7,195 bases of DNA from an uncultured Pseudorhodobacter sp. (GCA_945952425.1 CAMFIX010000149.1:1-7195); one strand, 5' to 3'; counted from the first letter of the stretch, positions 1 to 5,840 are shown. The notes: generated by a model not told the origin, from the letters alone. Numbers and translations: made by a program.

Positions 1-1039
1 TATCCACATCGGCCGAGCCATCGGCGAGCGCCGCAAGCGCCGTCACGATCTTGAAGGTAGAGCCCGGCGGATAGGCGCCCTGCACCACCTTGTTGGCCAG
101 CGGCCGGTGGTCGTTCTCGGTCAGCACCGCGTAATTGGCGCCCGAAATCCCGCGCACAAACAGGTTCGGGTCGAAGCTCGGAGCCGAGGCCGCCGCGATG
201 ATGTCGCCGTTTTGCACATCCATCACGATGCAGGCAGCCGAATCCTCGCCCAGCCGCGCCTGCACGAAATTCTGCACATCGGCATCCAGCGTCAGCATCA
301 GATTGTCGCCTGCGATGCCCTCGGTCCGCTCCAACTCGCGCATGACGCGGCCGACGTGGTTGACCTCGATCTTGCGGTTGCCCGCGCTGCCGCGCAGCAC
401 ATCCTCGCGCCACTTTTCGACGCCTACCTTGCCGATCTGGAACTTGGGGATGCGCAGCAAGGGGTCGGGATTTTCCAAGCCCGCCAGGTCTTTCTCGGAC
501 ACCGGGCCGACATAGCCCACGACATGGACGAAATCGGTGTCGCGCGGATAGACGCGGCTCAGCCCCACATCGGGCGTCACGCCGGGCAGGGCGGGGGTGT
601 TGATGGTGAGGGTCGAGAACTCCTCCCAGCTCAGCCGGTCGCGCACCGGGATCGGCACGAAAGAGGGGTTGCGGTCGACATCGCGCAACACCCGCTCCAG
701 ATCGGATTCGGTCAGCGGCACCAGATGCGACAGCCGGTTCAGCACCTGCTTGACGTCGCCCGCCCCCTCGCGCGTGATGACGACGCGGTAATTCTGCTCG
801 TTGCCGGCAATCAGCTTGCCGTTGCGGTCGGTGATCAGGCCGCGCGCCGGGGGGATCAGCTGGATGTTGACCCGGTTCTGCTCGGCCAGAAGCTTGAAAT
901 CCTCGGCTTGATCGACGCCGAGATAGCGCATCCGCCCGCCCAGAACCGCCATGGTCCCGGCCATGGCCGTGCCCATCACCAGCGCGCGCCGGGTGACCTT
1001 GCGGTGGCTGTCCTCGCTGTCGCGGACCGGGCGCCTCAT
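1..1039 (-). CDS. mrdA: Penicillin-binding protein 2 (peptidoglycan D,D-transpeptidase), 3' part missing
   Basis: Class B penicillin-binding protein that cross-links new peptidoglycan strands during cell elongation, acting in the periplasm while anchored in the inner membrane. I translated this frame by hand; 346 codons are open up to the window edge. Visible in order: a cytoplasmic N-terminus rich in Arg/Lys, one hydrophobic segment at about residues 19-35, the PBP-dimerisation signature RGLITDRNG (66-74), and a long pedestal region. The transpeptidase domain opens near residue 265 with the active-site motif STFK (Ser327-Lys330, in YPPGSTFKIV). The SxN and KTG motifs lie beyond base 1; PBP2 proteins are usually around 600-650 residues, so a little under half is missing. 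The ATG overlaps the mreD stop (ATGA) and is preceded by a purine-rich GGGGGAGG site, indicating translational coupling. PBP3/FtsI is the alternative, but the place after mreD is typical of PBP2. rodA would be expected next. Confidence 0.96.
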   Translation of the reverse strand, partial: MRRPVRDSEDSHRKVTRRALVMGTAMAGTMAVLGGRMRYLGVDQAEDFKLLAEQNRVNIQLIPPARGLITDRNGKLIAGNEQNYRVVITREGAGDVKQVLNRLSHLVPLTESDLERVLRDVDRNPSFVPIPVRDRLSWEEFSTLTINTPALPGVTPDVGLSRVYPRDTDFVHVVGYVGPVSEKDLAGLENPDPLLRIPKFQIGKVGVEKWREDVLRGSAGNRKIEVNHVGRVMRELERTEGIAGDNLMLTLDADVQNFVQARLGEDSAACIVMDVQNGDIIAAASAPSFDPNLFVRGISGANYAVLTENDHRPLANKVVQGAYPPGSTFKIVTALAALADGSADVD

Positions 1040-1575
1040 AGCCGCCTCCCCCTCTCGTCGATTTCCCCCGTCGCGGGCTTGTGCAGGTCAAGCCCATAGC
1101 GCGAAAAGGCCACGACCGCGGGATAAGCCAGGATCGACCAGAGGATCTGCAGCAAAGCCATGCCGAAGGCCGGTTGATCGACGAAGGCCAGCCCCAGGAT
1201 CAGCCGGTTGGCGGCAAAGACCCCCAGCATCACCCCGCCGACCAGAAGCCATTCGACAAAGAAGGACAGCTCGCGCGTCAGGGCAGAGCGGGCGCGGATG
1301 AACTCCGCCCCCGCCAGCACCAGCGCCGCCCAAAGCCCCGGCGGGCGCATCAGGCACAGGTCTTCCACCAGCACGACCGCCGCGATCATCGGCGCCGGCA
1401 GGTATTCCGGCCGCCGCACCATCCAGGCGAAGATCAGGCAGACCAGAAGGTCCGGCCCCGGCAGATGGCCCGCGGTGGTGTCCAGGGGCAGAAGCCGCAC
1501 CACCAGCATCACCAGCACCACGACGAGGAAGATCGCCCGATGGAACCACAATTCGCCGATCCAGGCCCGCAGCAT
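1036..1575 (-). CDS. mreD: Rod shape-determining protein MreD
   Basis: Small integral membrane protein of the elongasome that links MreC, RodA and PBP2 in the inner membrane; it has no known enzymatic activity. The 179-residue product is of usual length for MreD. It is mostly hydrophobic, with likely membrane segments at about 13-29, 42-53, 61-73, 79-92, 106-130 and 138-156, and ends in a charged cytoplasmic tail (EIDERGRRL). Sequence conservation in MreD is weak, so the call leans on hydrophobicity, size and position between mreC and mrdA. The frame is open further upstream, to an ATG at 1767, but that would overlap mreC by 185 nt with non-membrane, Arg/Pro-rich sequence. The ATG at 1575 has a GAGGG site that overlaps the mreC TGA and is therefore preferred. 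The stop overlaps the mrdA ATG by 4 nt. Confidence 0.94.
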   Translation of the reverse strand: MLRAWIGELWFHRAIFLVVVLVMLVVRLLPLDTTAGHLPGPDLLVCLIFAWMVRRPEYLPAPMIAAVVLVEDLCLMRPPGLWAALVLAGAEFIRARSALTRELSFFVEWLLVGGVMLGVFAANRLILGLAFVDQPAFGMALLQILWSILAYPAVVAFSRYGLDLHKPATGEIDERGRRL

Positions 1576-1582
1576 GGCGCCC

Positions 1583-2578
1583 TCAATCGCTGCGCGCGCC
1601 GGTCGTGCCGTCATCGACCGGGGGCGCGGGGGCAGGGGCGGCGGGGTCGGTGTTCTGCACCGGCAGGCCCTCGGCGGGCAAAAGCGGGCCCTGGAAGCCC
1701 GCGGGGAGCGGCTTGGGCGGCTCGGGCACCAGAAGCGCGCCGGGATCGGTGATCGGCACCGAGGCATAGGACCGCAGCACCCGCAGGTATTCCAGCCGCT
1801 GGTAATCGGCGGCGAGGTTCACCCTAAGGCGCTTGTCGGCGCCCAGAACCACCTGGCCGACCAGAAGCCCGCCGGGAAAGACCCCGCCGTCGCCCGCCGT
1901 CACCACCCGGTCGCCGGGAGAGATCTGATCGGGGTGCTCCAGATAATCCAGCACCGGATACATGGAATTGTCGCCCGACAGGATGCCTTTCAGCCCCGAG
2001 GGCTGCACCACGACGGGAATGCGAGAGGATGAGTCGGTCAGCAGAAGCACGCGGCTCGTCCGGTCGCCGACGCCGGAAATCCGGCCCACCAACCCGATCC
2101 CGTCCATCGTGCCCCAGCCGTCGCGGATGCCGTCGCGTTGGCCCACGTTCAGCAGCACCGATTGCCGGAAGGGGCTGCCACTGTCGGCCAGCACCTGCCC
2201 CGTCACCTGCGTCAGCATCGGGTCCAGCCGCACATTGTTGAGGTCCAAGAGCCGCGCGTTCTTCTGCTCCAGCTGCAGCGCCGCCTCTTTCCAGGCCTTC
2301 ATCTGCTGCAACTCGTCGCGCAGCTCCTGGTTCTGTTCGTAAAGCCGGGCATAGCTCTGGAAATTCTCGACCATGCCCGAGGCCTTGGTGACCGGCACCA
2401 TGGCCCAGCTGAGGTCGGGCACGACACGGTCCAGCAAAGCGGTGCGGAACCGCTCCACCCGCGGGCTGTCGATCCGCCAGACCAGGAAAATCACCAGCAA
2501 AAGCAGGACCAGAAGGCCCACCATCACCCGCCGCAAAGGCCGGGCGAAATCCTCGCTGTCATAGCGCGCGCGGGCCAT
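1583..2578 (-). CDS. mreC: Rod shape-determining protein MreC
   Basis: Bitopic inner-membrane protein whose periplasmic part scaffolds PBP2 and couples it to MreB/MreD. The 331-residue product has a basic cytoplasmic N-terminus, one membrane segment at about 18-34, and a predicted coiled coil at about 68-112 (heptad-like, rich in E/Q/L). Two beta-domain blocks typical of MreC follow: GLVGRISGVGDRTSRVLLLT (162-181) and GVFPGGLLVGQV (232-243), then the RLEYLRVL strand (261-268). The last 50 residues form a Pro/Ala-rich low-complexity tail, expected to be disordered in the periplasm. The ATG at 2578 lies 9 nt after the mreB TAA, and an AGGG site overlaps that stop. The gene sits in the middle of the mre operon and probably has no promoter of its own. 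Confidence 0.97.
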   Translation of the reverse strand: MARARYDSEDFARPLRRVMVGLLVLLLLVIFLVWRIDSPRVERFRTALLDRVVPDLSWAMVPVTKASGMVENFQSYARLYEQNQELRDELQQMKAWKEAALQLEQKNARLLDLNNVRLDPMLTQVTGQVLADSGSPFRQSVLLNVGQRDGIRDGWGTMDGIGLVGRISGVGDRTSRVLLLTDSSSRIPVVVQPSGLKGILSGDNSMYPVLDYLEHPDQISPGDRVVTAGDGGVFPGGLLVGQVVLGADKRLRVNLAADYQRLEYLRVLRSYASVPITDPGALLVPEPPKPLPAGFQGPLLPAEGLPVQNTDPAAPAPAPPVDDGTTGARSD

Positions 2579-2587
2579 CGCTGCCCT

Positions 2588-3625
2588 TTAGCTGTCGTAG
2601 TCGATGACGTGCCGAAGCTGCTTTTCATACTCCAAGGCCTTGCCGGTGCCCAGAGCGACGCAGTTCAAAGGTTCGTTGGCGACAGAGATGCTCAAGCCCG
2701 TCTGCTCGCGAAGCGAGAGGTCCAGGTCGCCCAGCAAGGCACCGCCCCCCGTCAGCATCACGCCGCGGTCGACGATATCCGCCGCCAGGTCGGGCGGCGT
2801 GGTCTCCAAGGCCTGCATCACCGCGTCGCAGATCGCCTGGACGGGTTCGCTCAGCGCCTCGGCCACCTGCGCCTGGTTGATCTCGGTCTCTTTCGGCACG
2901 CCGTTCAAGAGGTCGCGCCCGCGGATCTGGATGGACGCGCCGCGCCCGTCGTCGGGCATCCGCGCCGTGCCGATGGTGGTCTTGATCCGCTCGGCCGTGG
3001 ATTCGCCGATCAAGAGGTTCTGATGGCGGCGCAGGTAGTTGATGATCGCCTCGTCCATCCGGTCGCCGCCGACGCGGACCGAGCGCGCATAGACGATGTC
3101 GCCCAGGGACATGACGGCCACTTCCGTCGTGCCGCCGCCGATGTCCACCACCATGTTGCCGGTCGGATCGGTGATCGGCATTCCCGCTCCGATGGCCGCG
3201 GCGATGGGCTCGGCAATGAGACCGGCGCGGCGGGCGCCCGCCGACAGCACCGACTGCCGGATCGCGCGCTTTTCCACCGGCGTCGCGCCATAGGGCACGC
3301 AGACGATGATCTTGGGCTTCGAGAAGGTGGAGCGTTTGTGCACCTTGCGGATGAAATGCTTGATCATCTCTTCCGCCGTGTCGAAATCGGCGATGACCCC
3401 GTCGCGCATCGGGCGGATGGCCTCGATGGAGCCCGGCGTGCGGCCCAGCATCAGCTTGGCATCCTCGCCCACGGCCAGAACCTGCTTCTTGCCGTCCTTG
3501 ACGTGATAGGCCACGACCGAAGGCTCGTTCAGGATTATCCCGCGCCCCTTGACATAGACCAGCGTATTCGCCGTCCCGAGGTCGATCGCCATGTCCGACG
3601 AGAAGATGGAAGAGAGAACCGACAT
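2588..3625 (-). CDS. mreB: Rod shape-determining protein MreB (bacterial actin)
   Basis: Actin-like ATPase that forms short antiparallel filaments on the cytoplasmic face of the inner membrane and orients the elongation machinery. The 345-residue product is of normal length and shows the full actin-fold signature: phosphate-1 loop DLGTANTLVY (15-24), AEPIAAAIG with the presumed catalytic Glu139 (138-146), phosphate-2 loop DIGGGTTEVAV (161-171), and adenosine motif TGGGALLG (292-299). The short N-terminal segment MSVLSSIFSSD is hydrophobic/amphipathic, as expected for membrane attachment. The start at 3625 is supported by this conserved N-terminus and by a GGGGGC site about 4 nt upstream. It is the first gene of the operon; the spacer upstream holds the presumed promoter, repeated TTCGAA elements and a short hairpin that would involve the ribosome-binding site. 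Confidence 0.99.
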   Translation of the reverse strand: MSVLSSIFSSDMAIDLGTANTLVYVKGRGIILNEPSVVAYHVKDGKKQVLAVGEDAKLMLGRTPGSIEAIRPMRDGVIADFDTAEEMIKHFIRKVHKRSTFSKPKIIVCVPYGATPVEKRAIRQSVLSAGARRAGLIAEPIAAAIGAGMPITDPTGNMVVDIGGGTTEVAVMSLGDIVYARSVRVGGDRMDEAIINYLRRHQNLLIGESTAERIKTTIGTARMPDDGRGASIQIRGRDLLNGVPKETEINQAQVAEALSEPVQAICDAVMQALETTPPDLAADIVDRGVMLTGGGALLGDLDLSLREQTGLSISVANEPLNCVALGTGKALEYEKQLRHVIDYDS

Positions 3626-3630
3626 ATTGC

Positions 3631-3653
3631 CCCCGAAAGCACCCGACTCGGGG
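3631..3653 (-). promoter_or_regulatory. Possible hairpin over the mreB ribosome-binding site
   Basis: On the mreB transcript CCCCGA (3653-3648) can pair with TCGGGG (3636-3631) across an 11-nt loop. The 3' arm contains most of the GGGGG run that serves as the Shine-Dalgarno sequence, ending 5 nt before the mreB ATG. If formed, it would reduce translation initiation. The stem is only 6 bp, and short GC stems arise easily by chance here, so this is tentative. Confidence 0.25.
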
Positions 3654-3738
3654 AGGCCCGAGCGGTTTTGGACGCTATAGAGCGGCAGGGGCGGAGAGGC
3701 GAGTCAAAAGGCAAGCCCCGGGCGGAAGGTCGCGCGGG

Positions 3739-3763
3739 GTTCGAAGGCTTGTCATTTTCGAAC
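3739..3763. repeat. Inverted repeat GTTCGAA-N11-TTCGAAC
   Basis: A perfect 7-bp inverted repeat with an 11-bp spacer, 114-138 bp upstream of the mreB start. Each arm itself contains the palindrome TTCGAA. The symmetry and the AT-rich setting in a GC-rich genome suggest a protein-binding operator, but I cannot name a regulator. It does not match the alphaproteobacterial LexA box (GTTC-N7-GTTC). Confidence 0.45.
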
Positions 3764-3826
3764 ATTTATGGGGCGTTTTAGGCGCCGGAAATCCAGCTTC
3801 CCGTCACTTTTCGAAGATTTAGGGCG
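3752..3826. repeat. Imperfect direct repeat pair upstream of mreB
   Basis: Two copies of one sequence, 3752-3775 and 3804-3826, starting 52 bp apart, share the pattern TCA(c)TTTTCGAAnATTTA(t)GGGgCG. About 21 of 24 aligned positions agree, with three small indels. Each contains a TTCGAA palindrome. The left copy overlaps the right arm of the GTTCGAA inverted repeat. They could be tandem operator sites, or the remains of a local duplication. Confidence 0.45.
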
Positions 3827-3914
3827 CTGGCGCTTTGCCCTGGGCGACATGGCGCGGACCAACATCTGCGTGATGGCCAGGGCGGAAAGGTCGGAATCGC
3901 CCGGGGGCGAGGGC

Positions 3915-3941
3915 GGGGCAGCCGGGCTTTCCGGCTGCCCC
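3915..3941 (-). terminator. Strong hairpin after leuA, probable terminator
   Basis: A perfect 11-bp stem, GGGGCAGCCGG (3915-3925) against CCGGCTGCCCC (3931-3941), with a 5-nt loop, begins 12 nt after the leuA stop. It is placed where a transcript end is expected, between leuA and the separate mre operon. Neither strand has a T-tract after the stem, so it is not a canonical intrinsic terminator. It may instead stabilise the 3' end or work with Rho. Confidence 0.55.
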
Positions 3942-3952
3942 TGGGCGCAGGG

Positions 3953-5521
3953 TCAATGCGCGTCCTTGTAGTTCACCTGCTTCACGTCGCTGTCCGGCGC
4001 GGTCTTCTGCTTGCGCACGATCAGCCGGTTCAGCGCGTTCACATAGGCCTTCACGCTGGCCACCACCGTGTCGGTATCGGCGGAAGAGCCGGTCGCGATA
4101 CGGCCGTCCTCGCTCAGCCGGACCGAGACCGTCGCCTGGGCATCGGTGCCCTCGGTCACGGCGCTGACCTGGTAGATTTCGAGCTTCGCCTCATGCGGAA
4201 AGAGCTCGTCCACCGCGTTGAAGGCGGCATCGACCGGGCCGTCGCCGGTGGCATCGGTGGAATGGTCCACCCCGTCGATGGTCAGGGTGAGTTCCGCCTC
4301 GCGCGGGCCTTCCGTGCCGCAGACGACGCGCAGACGTTTCACCTGCAGGAAGTCGTGCTCGTCATTGGTGGCCTCGTCGGCGACCAGGGCGATCAGGTCG
4401 TCGTCATAGACCTCTTTCTTGCGGTCGGCCAAGGCCTTGAAGCGGACGAAGACGTCGTTCAGCTGGTTGTCGGCCAGTTCGAACCCCAGCTCCTTCAGCT
4501 TGGCGCGCAGGGCCGCGCGGCCGGAGTGCTTGCCCATCGTCAGGTTCTTCTGCGTCAGGCCGATATGCTCGGGGCGCATGATCTCGAAGGTCTCGACGTT
4601 TTTCAGCACGCCATCCTGGTGGATGCCCGATTCATGCAGGAAGGCATTCTTGCCGACGATGGCCTTGTTGAACTGCACCGGAAAGCCCGAGACGGCGGAG
4701 ACCCGGCGCGACAGGTTCATGATCTTGGTTGTGTCGATCCCGGTCTTGTAGGGCAGAATGTCGTTGCGCACGCGCATCGCCATCACGACCTCTTCCAGCG
4801 CGGTGTTGCCCGCGCGTTCGCCCAGGCCGTTGATCGTGCATTCGATCTGCCGCGCCCCCGCCTCGACCGCGGCGAGGCTGTTCGCCGTCGCCATGCCGAG
4901 GTCGTTGTGGCAATGGGTGGCAAAGGTGATCGCATCTGCGCCGGGGACACGCTCCAAGAGCATGGCGATCAGCTTGGCGGACTCAAAGGGGTAGGTGTAG
5001 CCCACCGTATCGGGGATGTTGATCGTCGTGGCGCCCGCCTTGATGGCGATCTCGACCACCCGGCACAGGTAGTCGTGTTCGGTCCGCGTGGCATCCATCG
5101 GCGACCATTGCACATTGTCGCAGAGGTTGCGGGCGTGGCTGACCGTGTCATGGATGCGCTCGGCCATCTGGTCCATATCCAGGTTCGGAATGGCGCGGTG
5201 CAGCGGCGAGGTGCCGATGAACGTGTGGATGCGGGGGGAACGCGCGTGTTTCACCGCCTCCCAGCAGCGGTCGATGTCCTTGAAATTCGCCCGGGCGAGG
5301 CCGCAGATCGTAGAGGTCTTGGCGCGCTTGGCGATCTCGGTCACGGCGGCGAAATCGCCTTCGGAGGCGATGGGGAAACCGGCCTCGATGATATCGACGC
5401 CCATTTCATCCAGGAGGCCGGCGATCTCCAGCTTTTCCTCATGGGTCATCGTGGCGCCGGGGGATTGTTCCCCATCGCGCAAGGTCGTGTCGAAAATCAG
5501 GACGCGGGGTTGTTCGGTCAT
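3953..5521 (-). CDS. leuA: 2-isopropylmalate synthase
   Basis: Cytoplasmic enzyme that condenses acetyl-CoA with 2-oxoisovalerate to give 2-isopropylmalate, the first committed step of leucine biosynthesis. The 522-residue product has the HMGL-like TIM barrel starting with DTTLRDGEQSPGAT (about 11-24), including the metal-binding Asp and catalytic Arg/Asp. The metal ligands HCHND lie at about 203-207, the glycine-rich NGLGERAGN at 231-239, and the linker FLHESGIHQDG at 294-304. The C-terminal LeuA dimer/regulatory domain (from about 395) carries GDGPVDAAFNAV and is where leucine feedback inhibition acts in this family. Two adjacent ATGs exist (5524 and 5521). GAGG at 5530-5527 is only 2 nt from the first but 5 nt from the second, so I prefer 5521; the difference is one Met. 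The leader upstream suggests an additional, leucine-responsive control of expression. Confidence 0.97.
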   Translation of the reverse strand: MTEQPRVLIFDTTLRDGEQSPGATMTHEEKLEIAGLLDEMGVDIIEAGFPIASEGDFAAVTEIAKRAKTSTICGLARANFKDIDRCWEAVKHARSPRIHTFIGTSPLHRAIPNLDMDQMAERIHDTVSHARNLCDNVQWSPMDATRTEHDYLCRVVEIAIKAGATTINIPDTVGYTYPFESAKLIAMLLERVPGADAITFATHCHNDLGMATANSLAAVEAGARQIECTINGLGERAGNTALEEVVMAMRVRNDILPYKTGIDTTKIMNLSRRVSAVSGFPVQFNKAIVGKNAFLHESGIHQDGVLKNVETFEIMRPEHIGLTQKNLTMGKHSGRAALRAKLKELGFELADNQLNDVFVRFKALADRKKEVYDDDLIALVADEATNDEHDFLQVKRLRVVCGTEGPREAELTLTIDGVDHSTDATGDGPVDAAFNAVDELFPHEAKLEIYQVSAVTEGTDAQATVSVRLSEDGRIATGSSADTDTVVASVKAYVNALNRLIVRKQKTAPDSDVKQVNYKDAH

Positions 5522-5547
5522 CATATCCTCGGAGGGTTTTGCTTCAT
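5521..5547 (-). CDS. Possible 8-codon ORF ending on the leuA start
   Basis: ATG at 5547 opens a frame of eight codons (MKQNPPRI) whose TGA overlaps the preferred leuA ATG in a TGATG arrangement, typical of translational coupling. Only a weak GAAG precedes it, directly next to the ATG. It lies inside the loop and 3' arm of the proposed leuA attenuator helix, so a ribosome reading it would open that helix. It is probably chance but worth recording. Confidence 0.15.
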   Translation of the reverse strand: MKQNPPRI

Positions 5548-5600
5548 CTTCGGGCGCTGGTCACCTCCGAGCGGTCGCGCCCAAGGGCACGCTCAGAGGC
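5528..5600 (-). promoter_or_regulatory. Leucine attenuator of leuA (competing RNA helices over the ribosome-binding site)
   Basis: Three segments are visible on the leuA leader RNA. Segment 2 (5600-5590, GCCTCTGAGCG) spans the last codons and stop of the leader ORF. Segment 3 is CGCTCGGAGGT (5573-5563). Segment 4 is CCTCCGAG (5535-5528). Segments 2 and 3 can form 11 bp with two wobble pairs around a 16-nt loop. Segments 3 and 4 can form 8 perfect pairs around a 28-nt loop, and this second helix takes in three of the four bases of the leuA GAGG ribosome-binding site. Both helices use 5571-5564, so they exclude each other. A ribosome stalled on the upstream Leu codons would leave segment 2 free (helix 2:3, leuA open); one reaching the TGA would cover it (helix 3:4, leuA closed). 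No T-tract follows, which points to control of translation or to Rho. Confidence 0.65.
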
Positions 5601-5676
5601 GGCTAAGAAGAAGCAGGACCAGGGGGAGCGCGGCGGCCCCCTGCAAAGCTGTGATGCTGATGCGATCCTTGGTCAT
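5593..5676 (-). CDS. leuL: Leucine-rich leader peptide of leuA
   Basis: A 27-codon ORF just upstream of leuA, on the same strand, ending 71 nt before the preferred leuA start. Eight of its 27 residues are Leu, and codons 17-24 read L-P-L-V-L-L-L-L, with CTG CTT CTT CTT in a row. CTT appears to be a minor Leu codon next to CTG/CTC in the neighbouring genes. Leader peptides rich in the end-product amino acid are the sensing element of amino-acid attenuators, as leuL is for the E. coli leu operon. The stop lies in segment 2 of the competing helices described for the attenuator, as the mechanism needs. CAGGGGG (5643-5637) and CCCCCTG (5626-5620) within the ORF form a further 7-bp hairpin whose 3' arm contains Leu codons. 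I see no Shine-Dalgarno sequence; the start may be leaderless. The peptide itself probably has no function after synthesis. Confidence 0.78.
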   Translation of the reverse strand: MTKDRISITALQGAAALPLVLLLLSRL

Positions 5677-5840
5677 GGGGCGCGACTATAAGGGGCAAAT
5701 CGCGAAAGGAAAGGGGGGAGGCGGCAAAAAGCTCGACCTTTGGGCGGGCCGCGCCAGATCAAGGCCGGGGGCGGCCTGCGCTCGGGCCATCGATGCCCTC
5801 GCGCAGGCGGCTGCCGCGGCGCAGATGAGGGAGGTGGGGC
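5677..5840. promoter_or_regulatory. Divergent spacer between the leuA leader and the dehydrogenase gene
   Basis: This 164-bp non-coding spacer must hold the promoter of the leuA leader, and presumably that of the plus-strand dehydrogenase. The leader side is comparatively AT-rich (5685-5730). The dehydrogenase side is very GC-rich and holds the short inverted repeat GGCCG-N4-CGGCC (5763-5776). No plus-strand promoter is recognisable. A GAGGGAGG ribosome-binding site lies just before 5841. Confidence 0.5.
5685..5690 (-). promoter_or_regulatory. Candidate -10 element of the leuA leader promoter
   Basis: On the minus strand TATAGT (5690-5685) matches the sigma-70 -10 consensus at five of six positions. 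It ends 8 nt before the leader-peptide ATG, so transcription would start at or within a few bases of that ATG. No good -35 hexamer is seen 16-18 nt upstream; the best is CTTTCC or TTTCCT near 5713-5707. Alphaproteobacterial promoters can have weak boxes, so the assignment is tentative. Confidence 0.4.

Larger units (their letters stand above)
3626..3952 (-). promoter_or_regulatory. mreB upstream region (non-coding spacer between leuA and mreB)
   Basis: This 327-bp spacer has no convincing gene. It must carry the mre operon promoter if the hairpin after leuA ends the upstream transcript. It is locally more AT-rich (about 3740-3835) than its flanks. On the minus strand a TTGACT element (3707-3702) and a CTATAG element (3680-3675) are visible, but they are 21 nt apart, which is too long for a standard sigma-70 promoter, so I do not call a precise promoter. 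Two GANTC sites, recognised by the alphaproteobacterial CcrM methylase, lie at 3645-3649 and 3701-3705; the second overlaps the TTGACT. The repeats in this spacer are listed separately. Confidence 0.5.

Noticed and set aside
107..1099. Plus-strand open frame of 330 codons antisense to mrdA
   Set aside because: The minus strand reads as PBP2 with the STFK active site; this frame is a composition artefact.
1576..1767. N-terminal extension of MreD to an upstream ATG at 1767
   Set aside because: It would overlap mreC by 185 nt and adds an Arg/Pro-rich stretch not expected in MreD; the ATG at 1575 has a proper ribosome-binding site.
3675..3707. Standard sigma-70 promoter TTGACT...CTATAG for mreB
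   Set aside because: The spacer is 21 nt (22 if TATAGC is used), too long for a normal promoter; kept only as a remark in the spacer entry.
3739..3763. LexA (SOS) box upstream of mreB
   Set aside because: The alphaproteobacterial box is GTTC-N7-GTTC; the sequence 7 bp after the first GTTC is TGTC, and the symmetry here is inverted with an 11-bp spacer.
2138..3781. Plus-strand open frame of 547 codons antisense to mreB and mreC
   Set aside because: Antisense artefact of high GC third positions; the opposite strand encodes unmistakable MreB and MreC.
3768..3971. Possible 67-codon plus-strand gene in the mreB-leuA spacer
   Set aside because: It runs through the leuA terminator hairpin and into the leuA 3' end, has no ribosome-binding site and shows no recognisable protein features.
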